From JBGTBQ01 sp041749275 (GTDB taxonomy: Bacteria; Acidobacteriota; Blastocatellia; Pyrinomonadales; Pyrinomonadaceae): a DNA stretch of 25,663 nt. The DNA is taken from NCBI GenBank assembly GCA_041749275.1, contig JBGTBQ010000194.1, forward strand, positions 1 through 25,663, written 5' to 3'. Below, piece by piece: positions 20,167 to 25,663 of the stretch. Position numbers and translations under genes: made by a program. How positions within the stretch are numbered: position 1 is the stretch's first letter; each line of letters opens with the position of its first letter. The notes under the pieces were generated by a model that was not told the DNA's origin, ran no database searches, and was given only the letters and a program-made list of their open reading frames with translations.

Positions 20167-22910
20167 CTTTTGAAACGACGAACGTAATCGAGGAACCGGC
20201 GACCGGGGCCGCGAACGCCAGCCATGACGAAACGAGCGGCCTGCCCGCGTCGTGCGCCGAAGCGCGGCGGCTCGAAGAGTCGCGCACGCGCACGGCCAAC
20301 TGGAAGCGTTGGGGGCCGTATCTTTCGGAGCGCGCGTGGGGCACGGTGCGCGAGGACTATTCGGCTTACGGCACGGCGTGGGACTTTCTGCCGCATGACC
20401 AAGCGCGCTCGAAGGCGTATCGCTGGAACGAAGACGGCATCGCCGGCATCAGCGACCGGCATCAGTTGATGTGCTTCGCCGTCGCGCTGTGGAACGGGCG
20501 CGACCCCATCCTGAAGGAGCGGATTTACGGACTCACGGGCAGCGAGGGCAACCACGGCGAGGACGTGAAGGATTACTATTTCTATCTCGACTCGACGCCG
20601 ACGCACTCGTACATGAAGTTTCTGTACAAGTACCCGCACGCGGAGTTTCCTTACGCGCGGCTCGTCGAAGAGAACCGGCGGCGCGGCAAGGGCGAGCCGG
20701 AGTACGAGCTTTTAGACACGGGCGTCTTCGACGAAGACCGTTACTTCGATGTCTTCGTCGAGTATGCGAAGGCGGGCGTCGAAGACATCCTCGTCCGCGT
20801 GGAGGTAGCCAACCGCGGCCCCGAAGCCGCCGAGATCGAGCTGCTGCCGACGCTCTGGTTTCGCAACACTTGGTCGTGGGGCGGGAACGGCGCGCGACCG
20901 CTTCTGCGCCGCGTCACAAACGACGCGAGAGAGGGCGCGAGCGCCGCCGTCGTCGAGGCCCACGAGGAGACGCATGGCACGCGCTGGCTTTACTGCGAGG
21001 GCGCGCCGGAACTTCTCTTCACCGAAAACGAAACGAACACCGCGCGGCTCTACGGCGCGCCGAACAGCACGCCTTTCGTCAAGGACGGCATCAACAACTA
21101 CGTCGTCCACGGCGACGCGGGCGCGGTCAATCCCGCCGGAGAGGGGACGAAGGCGGCGGCGCGTTACGTGCTGAACGTCGGCGCGGGCGAGACCGTGACC
21201 GTGCGTCTGCGCCTGTCCGACGAGTCGCCGACCTCCGGCGTCGAGATGTTCGGCCAGTCATTCGACCGCATCTTCGACGAGCGCATCCGTGAGGCCGACG
21301 AGTTCTACGCAAACGTCATCCCCGCCGACCTGTCGGAAGATGCGCGGAGTGTCATGCGTCAATCGTTCGCCGGGATGCTCTGGTCGAAGCAGTTCTATCA
21401 CTACGTCATCAAGGAGTGGCTCGAAGGCGACCCCACGCAGCCCGCGCCGCCGCCGGAACGCGAAGCGGGGCGCAACCACGAGTGGACGCATCTCTACAAC
21501 GCGGACGTGATTTCGATGCCGGACAAGTGGGAGTATCCGTGGTATGCCGTCTGGGATTTGGCGTTTCACTGTGTCCCGCTCGCGCTGGTTGACCCGGACT
21601 TCGCCAAAGAGCAACTGATCCTCGTCCTGCGTGAATGGTACATGCACCCGAACGGACAGATACCGGCTTACGAGTGGGCGCTCTCGGACGTGAACCCGCC
21701 CGTACATGCATGGGCCGCGTGGCGCGTCTACAAGATTGACGAGAGGCGTTGCGGCACGGGCGATCACTCATTTTTAGAGCGCGTCTTTCACAAGCTGCTG
21801 CTCAATTTCACGTGGTGGGTCAACCGCAAGGACGCCGACGGGATGAACATTTTTCAGGGCGGCTTTCTCGGCCTCGATAACGTCGGGGTGTTCGACCGCA
21901 GCCAGCCGCTCCCGACGGGCGGGCATCTCGCGCAGTCCGACGGCACGAGTTGGATGGCGATGTACACGCTCAACCTGCTGGCGATTGCGCTGGAGCTGGC
22001 GAAGAAAAACGCGGCTTATGAAGACGTGGCCTCGAAGTTCTGGGAGCACTTTCTCTACATCGCGCACGCGATGAACAACATCGGCCCGGACAACATCGAG
22101 TTGTGGAACGAGGAGGACGGTTTCTATTACGACGTGCTGCACAAGCCGGACAACGGCAGCCACCCGCTCAAGGTGCGTTCGATGGTCGGGCTGATTCCGC
22201 TCTTCGCCGTCGAGACGTTGGAGCCGGAAGTCTTAGACCGTCTGCCCGGCTTCAAGAAGCGTCTGGAGTGGTTCATCGAAAATCGCTCCGACCTGACCGG
22301 CAACGTCGCGTGTATGCGAACGCCCGGCAACGAGGAACGGCGTCTGCTCTCGGTCGTCACGCAGGATCGCTTGCGCCGTGTGCTGTCGGTGATGCTCGAC
22401 GAAAACGAGTTTCTCTCGCCTTACGGCGTGCGCGCCGTCTCGCGTTATCACAAAGACCAGCCCTACGTGCTGCACGTCAACGGCACGGAGCACCGCGTTG
22501 ACTACGAGCCGGCGGAATCCTCGACGGGACTCTTCGGCGGCAACTCGAACTGGCGCGGCCCCATCTGGTTCCCCGTCAACTATCTACTGATCGAGTCGTT
22601 GCAAAAGTTTCACCACTACCTCGGCGATGATTTCAAAGTCGAGTGTCCAACCGGCTCCGGCGTGTTGATGAATCTGTGGGAGGTGTCGGCGGAACTCTCG
22701 CGCCGTCTCTCGCGCATCTTTCTGCGCGGCGAAGATGGACGACGGCCCGTCTACGGCGGCACCGAAAAATTCCAGTCCGACCCGCACTGGCGCGACCTCG
22801 TGCTCTTCCACGAATATTTTCACGGCGACAATGGCGCGGGCCTCGGCGCCAACCACCAGACCGGCTGGACGGGGCTGGTGTCGAAGCTGCTGCAACAGAG
22901 TGGAGAATGA
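20163..22910 (+). CDS. MGH1-like/GH63-type glycoside hydrolase (glucosidase)
   Basis: From ATG 20163 the protein has 915 residues. After a short variable N-terminus comes WKRWGPYLSERAWGTVREDY, the opening of the MGH1-like family related to GH63. An N-terminal beta domain (to about 390) leads into an (alpha/alpha)6 barrel. Conserved blocks include WYAVWDLAFHCVPLALV (Asp465, a likely catalytic acid), QSDGTSWMAMYTLNLLAIAL, NWRGPIWFPVNYLL (Trp797) and GANHQTGWTGLV near the end. Members hydrolyse glucosyl linkages such as in glucosylglycerate or related compounds; the exact substrate is not readable. No signal peptide is present, so it is cytoplasmic. It overlaps the zinc-ribbon gene and is followed 132 bases later by a glucose dehydrogenase, which could oxidise the released glucose. 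Confidence 0.88.
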   Translation: MTFETTNVIEEPATGAANASHDETSGLPASCAEARRLEESRTRTANWKRWGPYLSERAWGTVREDYSAYGTAWDFLPHDQARSKAYRWNEDGIAGISDRHQLMCFAVALWNGRDPILKERIYGLTGSEGNHGEDVKDYYFYLDSTPTHSYMKFLYKYPHAEFPYARLVEENRRRGKGEPEYELLDTGVFDEDRYFDVFVEYAKAGVEDILVRVEVANRGPEAAEIELLPTLWFRNTWSWGGNGARPLLRRVTNDAREGASAAVVEAHEETHGTRWLYCEGAPELLFTENETNTARLYGAPNSTPFVKDGINNYVVHGDAGAVNPAGEGTKAAARYVLNVGAGETVTVRLRLSDESPTSGVEMFGQSFDRIFDERIREADEFYANVIPADLSEDARSVMRQSFAGMLWSKQFYHYVIKEWLEGDPTQPAPPPEREAGRNHEWTHLYNADVISMPDKWEYPWYAVWDLAFHCVPLALVDPDFAKEQLILVLREWYMHPNGQIPAYEWALSDVNPPVHAWAAWRVYKIDERRCGTGDHSFLERVFHKLLLNFTWWVNRKDADGMNIFQGGFLGLDNVGVFDRSQPLPTGGHLAQSDGTSWMAMYTLNLLAIALELAKKNAAYEDVASKFWEHFLYIAHAMNNIGPDNIELWNEEDGFYYDVLHKPDNGSHPLKVRSMVGLIPLFAVETLEPEVLDRLPGFKKRLEWFIENRSDLTGNVACMRTPGNEERRLLSVVTQDRLRRVLSVMLDENEFLSPYGVRAVSRYHKDQPYVLHVNGTEHRVDYEPAESSTGLFGGNSNWRGPIWFPVNYLLIESLQKFHHYLGDDFKVECPTGSGVLMNLWEVSAELSRRLSRIFLRGEDGRRPVYGGTEKFQSDPHWRDLVLFHEYFHGDNGAGLGANHQTGWTGLVSKLLQQSGE

Positions 22911-22915
22911 AAAGC

Positions 22916-23028
22916 GGGTGTTGGGTGTTAAGTGTTGGGTTCCGCCCTTTCAACATGGGCCGCCAACCACGATCAGGCAAAGGCGCTGTCATCTGATACC
23001 CAAAACCCAACACCTAACACCCAACACC
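22916..23028. repeat. inverted repeat of GTGTTGGG units
   Basis: The left arm 22917-22941 (starting GGTGTTGGGTGTT) and the right arm 23004-23028 (ending AACACCCAACACC) are complementary over 25 bases with one mismatch. The intervening 62 bases are unique. The arms are made of repeated GTGTTGGGT/GTGTTAGGT units. The element fills the gap between the glucosidase and dehydrogenase genes and could form a strong hairpin in their transcript. Confidence 0.85.
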
Positions 23029-23042
23029 TATTCGGAGGTTAT

Positions 23043-24149
23043 ATGAAAGCAATCGCAGTCATCCCCGGAAAACCGAACAGCGTGCATCTCGCGGAGATGC
23101 CGCAACCAAAAGTGAGCGATGTGCCCGGCGGGCGCGGCGTGCTGGTGCGCGTCCTGCGCGTCGGCGTGGACGGCACCGATAAGGAGATCAACGCCGCCGA
23201 GTACGGCGCGGCGCCCGAAGGTTACGACTTCCTCGTCATCGGCCACGAGGGTTTCGGGCAGGTCGAGGCCGTGGGGCCGAACGTGACTAAAGTGAAGCCG
23301 GGCGATTACGTCGTGGCGACCGTGCGCCGACCGGGCACGAGCATCTATGACCTCATCGGCACAAGCGACATGACGACCGACGATACATACTACGAGCGCG
23401 GCATCAATCTGCGCCACGGGTATCTCGCGGAATACTACGTGGACGATGCCGAGTTCATCGTCAAAGTGCCTCAAGGCTTGCGCGAGGTCGGCGTGCTGCT
23501 CGAACCTTTGACCGTGGTCGAGAAAGGCATCACGCAGGCTTATGAGATTCAGCGGCGCTTGCGCGTGTGGCGTCCACGCCGCGCGGCGGTGCTGGGAACA
23601 GGCACCATCGGCATTCTGGCGGCGCTCGTCCTCCGTCTGCGCGGGCTTGAAGTGGTCGCCTTCGGCAAGACGCCGAAGCCGTATCTCAACTCCGATCTCG
23701 TCGAGGCCATCGGCGTGAAGTATGAGACGACGGACGATCTACCCGTCATCGAGGGCGCGAAAAAGCATGGCCCGTTCGACATCATCTTCGAGGCCACCGG
23801 CTACTCGCCGATTGTGTTCGAGAGTATGCAGGCGCTCGGCAAGAACGGCGTGCTCGTCCTGTCGAGCGTGACGGGCGGCGACCGGCGGGTGGAAGTCCCG
23901 GCGGACAAGATCAATCTTGAGTTCGTGCTCGGCAACAAGGTGATGGTCGGCACGGTCAACGCCAACCGCGAGTATTTCGAGACGGGCGTCGGCGACATGT
24001 CGCAGGCCGAACTCGAATACCCCGGCTGGCTCGCGCGCCTGCTCACGCACCCGGTCAAGGGTTTGGAGAACTACGCGGAGTTGTTCGAGAAGCTGACCTC
24101 GGCGAAGGGCGCGATCAAGGTCTTCTGCGAAGTCGCCGACTTCGCTTAA
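23043..24149 (+). CDS. gdh: glucose 1-dehydrogenase (archaeal-type, medium-chain zinc dehydrogenase)
   Basis: The 368-residue protein is a medium-chain dehydrogenase close to archaeal glucose dehydrogenases. Catalytic zinc candidates are Asp43 (GVDGTDKEIN), His68-Glu69 (VIGHEGFG) and Glu154 (LLEPLTVVEKGI), the Asp/His/Glu/Glu set reported for the haloarchaeal enzyme. The four-cysteine structural zinc lobe is missing: the segment reads TVRRPGTSIYDLIGTSDM. The nucleotide site is AAVLGTGTIGILAAL. It would oxidise glucose to gluconolactone with NAD(P)+ in the cytoplasm. GGAGG before ATG 23043 gives a firm start. The preceding glucosidase suggests a hydrolyse-then-oxidise route into gluconate metabolism. 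Confidence 0.85.
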   Translation: MKAIAVIPGKPNSVHLAEMPQPKVSDVPGGRGVLVRVLRVGVDGTDKEINAAEYGAAPEGYDFLVIGHEGFGQVEAVGPNVTKVKPGDYVVATVRRPGTSIYDLIGTSDMTTDDTYYERGINLRHGYLAEYYVDDAEFIVKVPQGLREVGVLLEPLTVVEKGITQAYEIQRRLRVWRPRRAAVLGTGTIGILAALVLRLRGLEVVAFGKTPKPYLNSDLVEAIGVKYETTDDLPVIEGAKKHGPFDIIFEATGYSPIVFESMQALGKNGVLVLSSVTGGDRRVEVPADKINLEFVLGNKVMVGTVNANREYFETGVGDMSQAELEYPGWLARLLTHPVKGLENYAELFEKLTSAKGAIKVFCEVADFA

Positions 24150-24238
24150 CCCCAACTATATAGAAAGTGGATGTGTTGTCAGAACCGCCTGCGCCCACCT
24201 CGTCGGCATCTTGGTGTGCCCGGCGTATAGAGTAGCTG

Positions 24239-24388
24239 ACGTTTCTCTTCACGCTGCCCGGATGGGAGAAGAGCCTCGGCGGTTTTCCGGCGCTCTCCGG
24301 CTCCGGCGGCTTTCTCCTGAAAGACCTCGTGCTGCTCGGCGCGTGCGTCTGGTCGCTCGGCGATGCGCTCCGGCCTCGAAGTAACTGA
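24239..24388 (+). pseudogene. 3' remnant of a DUF417 (YkgB/RclC-type) membrane protein gene
   Basis: The plus-strand frame from 24239 to TGA 24386-24388 reads TFLFTLPGWEKSLGGFPALS, then GSGGFLLKDLVLLGACVWSL and GDALRPRSN. This matches the C-terminal pattern of DUF417 proteins: a TTPG-like loop, FPxLSGxGxFLxKD and a final membrane helix. The frame is closed by TAG (24233-24235) just upstream, and there is no start codon or ribosome site. The preceding bases in another frame (LVGILVCPAYRVADV) may be further frameshifted coding sequence. RclC/YkgB proteins are inner-membrane proteins linked to reactive chlorine resistance. The gene appears deleted upstream. Confidence 0.55.
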
Positions 24389-24436
24389 CGTGCGGATAAA
24401 TCATGGGCGCGACTCACAAGCGCGCCGACCGTTCTC

Positions 24437-24634
24437 ACCGCGTAGCGGCGATTGATTTTAGCCCGGCCTTTCAAGGCCGGGGAGAGACGGCGACAATTTC
24501 TCGCGTCGCGTCAGCGACGCCTGAACATCCGGGCCGCGTTTGCTTCAGCCGTCGCTGACGCGACGCAAAATCTCTTGACCATCTCACCGGGCGTTGAAAC
24601 GCCCGGCTAAAATCAATCGCCGCTACGCGGCGGT
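24437..24634. repeat. nested inverted-repeat element B (homologous to element A)
   Basis: The outer arms ACCGCGTAGCGGCGATTGAT (from 24437) and ATCAATCGCCGCTACGCGG (from 24612) match each other and resemble element A. The inner arms GCGTCGCGTCAGCGACG (24503-24519) and its complement (24550-24566) are identical to those of A. The left middle arm carries CCCGGCCTTTCAAGGCCGGG as in A, but the right one reads CCGGGCGTTGAAACGCCCGG. Each half still forms its own hairpin although the two no longer pair with each other. Confidence 0.85.
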
Positions 24635-24744
24635 TGTGCTGGCGGCAAATGGTAAATCTCCGCCCGGCCTCCTGCTCCTTCTTCCTGCCCCAGCTTTTTT
24701 CTTAACCAACTCTTAACCCGAAGTTAATCGTCCGTTATCTTCGT

Positions 24745-24838
24745 GCGGGTAAATTCAAGATGCACATCCTGCCGGGGCAGGATGCAATAACTGGACGGGC
24801 TGCGTGAGGGAAACCGGAAGAACACGCGGCCCTTTTTT
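24745..24838 (+). ncRNA. candidate small RNA with terminator
   Basis: TTAACC (24713-24718) and TATCTT (24736-24741), 17 bases apart, resemble a housekeeping promoter. Downstream, CATCCTGCC and GGCAGGATG (24765-24784) form a 9-bp hairpin, and the unit ends in the terminator at 24797-24838. The start point is a guess. No known RNA family is recognised, and no coding frame is supported in this stretch. Confidence 0.3.
24797..24838 (+). terminator. intrinsic terminator
   Basis: GGGCTGCGTG (24797-24806) pairs with CACGCGGCCC (24823-24832) with one U-G pair, and six T residues follow at once (24833-24838). It points away from any intact gene, so it ends either read-through from the glucose dehydrogenase unit or a separate small RNA. 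Confidence 0.75.
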
Positions 24839-24889
24839 GTGCTCCTCCGCTGTGGCGCGTCTCCATCGTGGGAGCGGCGAGGCGCGACG

Positions 24890-25663
24890 TTAGGACTTCA
24901 AAGGGTCTTCGGGCCACGGGTGGCGCGGGTAGCGGCGGCTGAGTTCGCGGCGCACGCGCGGGTAGTCGCGTTGCCAGAAACCCGCGAGGTCTGCCGTCAC
25001 CTGCACCGGGCGCTGGTTCGGCGCGAGCAGACGCAACACCAACGCGACGCGGCCCGACGCGATGCGCGGCCCTTCCGTCATTCCAAAGAAATCTTGCAGG
25101 CGCGACGCGATCCACGGCGGCTGCCCGCGTTCGTAATTGACGCGGACTTGACGACCGCCACGCTGCAACGTGACGCGCTCCGGCGACATCTCCGCAAGGA
25201 GCCGCGACTGTTCATGGCTGAGACGCTTTCGCAACTCTTCGAGCAAGCCCCGCGCGACCGCCGCTTCGCGTAGCTCCGCGAAGCCGCGCCTCCCTTCGCA
25301 CAGACGCGCGAGGCTTTCGTTCACATCGTCTTCGACGAGTAGCGGGAACTCTTTTTCAGGGAACGTCCGCGACATGAATTCGACGCGCGCGAGAAACCGT
25401 TCGACCGGCTCGCGCTCGGCGAAGCTGTCCCATCCAGCGGCGAGCGCACGCTCGGCGAGCATCCGCGCGGCATCCTCCCGTCCCGCGTCGCTGGCGCGGC
25501 TCTCGTCAAGCACGAGCCGGTCGTAGACGAGACGCGTGACAACTTCAACGCGCTCGCTTTGCGCGTTCCAGCGCGCCTCGGTCGTTTCCGCCAACGCATC
25601 GGCGAAGAGGTCAAGCAACCAGTCCGGCTCGATGGCGCTGGCGAGCCGCACCGTCACGCCGCC
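24890..25663 (-). CDS. hrpB: ATP-dependent RNA helicase HrpB, C-terminal part (5' end outside window)
   Basis: The minus-strand frame is open to the window edge and ends at TAA (24892-24890). The visible 257 residues contain the HrpB C-terminal domain. Diagnostic stretches are VNYERGQPPWIASRLQDFFG, PRIASGRVALVLRLLAPNQR, PVQVTADLAGFWQRDYP and VRRELSRRYPRHPWPEDP. HrpB is a DEAH-box helicase of the DExH group; the ATPase motifs lie outside the window. The convergent arrangement with the terminator at 24797-24838 separates it from the plus-strand units. Confidence 0.92.
   Translation of the reverse strand, partial: GGVTVRLASAIEPDWLLDLFADALAETTEARWNAQSERVEVVTRLVYDRLVLDESRASDAGREDAARMLAERALAAGWDSFAEREPVERFLARVEFMSRTFPEKEFPLLVEDDVNESLARLCEGRRGFAELREAAVARGLLEELRKRLSHEQSRLLAEMSPERVTLQRGGRQVRVNYERGQPPWIASRLQDFFGMTEGPRIASGRVALVLRLLAPNQRPVQVTADLAGFWQRDYPRVRRELSRRYPRHPWPEDPLKS

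Larger units (their letters stand above)
24150..24889. other. 740-base region without an intact gene
   Basis: Between the glucose dehydrogenase and hrpB there is a decayed DUF417 gene end (24239-24388), the nested element B (24437-24634), a candidate promoter and small RNA unit (24713-24838) and a short gap before the hrpB stop. No complete coding region is supported. Confidence 0.7.

Overview
The window is GC-rich bacterial chromosome with short intergenic gaps and several families of dispersed palindromic repeats. Its gene content (ECF sigma factors with small zinc anti-sigma proteins, an aquaporin/GMC oxidoreductase pair, an MGH1-like glucosidase with an archaeal-type glucose dehydrogenase) and its repeat families suggest an Acidobacteriota genome, probably Blastocatellia-like. 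This placement is inferred from gene content and repeat style; no rRNA or marker gene is present. No tRNA, rRNA, CRISPR array or intact transposon was found.

Layout: 1-174 is the C-terminus of a phosphofructokinase, followed by a repeat-filled gap. 830-1390 (-) is an ECF sigma factor with its own candidate ECF promoter. 1702-5109 (-) encodes a GH133 glycogen debranching enzyme downstream of a type II NADH dehydrogenase, ended by a strong terminator. Then come a small anti-sigma-like zinc protein (5341), a Phd/RelE-type toxin-antitoxin pair (5876-6469), a decayed integrase (about 6500-6935) and a secreted HExxH metalloprotease (6951). 8076-10233 (+) is an OlsB/OlsA-type aminolipid acyltransferase pair plus a DinB-fold protein. 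After a block of three repeats, 10621-12904 encodes a DedA (VTT)-ATP-grasp fusion and a DoxX-like membrane protein.

12951-18984 is the regulatory and redox core. It holds a zinc-ribbon membrane peptide (-), ECF sigma 2 with its H-x3-C-x2-C anti-sigma, a cytoplasmic subtilisin carrying a C-terminal glycogen-binding (CBM48) module, a second H-x3-C-x2-C protein, an aquaporin and a GMC oxidoreductase. A motif CTGTAAG, a 16-17 base spacer and CGACYAA recurs three times in the right orientation: before ECF sigma 1, before the subtilisin, and before the aquaporin/GMC pair. This implies one small ECF regulon.

18981-24149 holds a small repeat-containing membrane ORF, an NADPH-dependent FMN reductase, a zinc-ribbon protein overlapping a large GH63/MGH1-like glucosidase, and a glucose 1-dehydrogenase. 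Together the last two could hydrolyse a glucoside and oxidise the released glucose. 24150-24889 has no intact gene but contains a decayed DUF417 (YkgB/RclC) gene end, a large nested inverted repeat homologous to the one at 10247-10457, and a terminator-ended candidate small RNA. The window ends inside hrpB (-).
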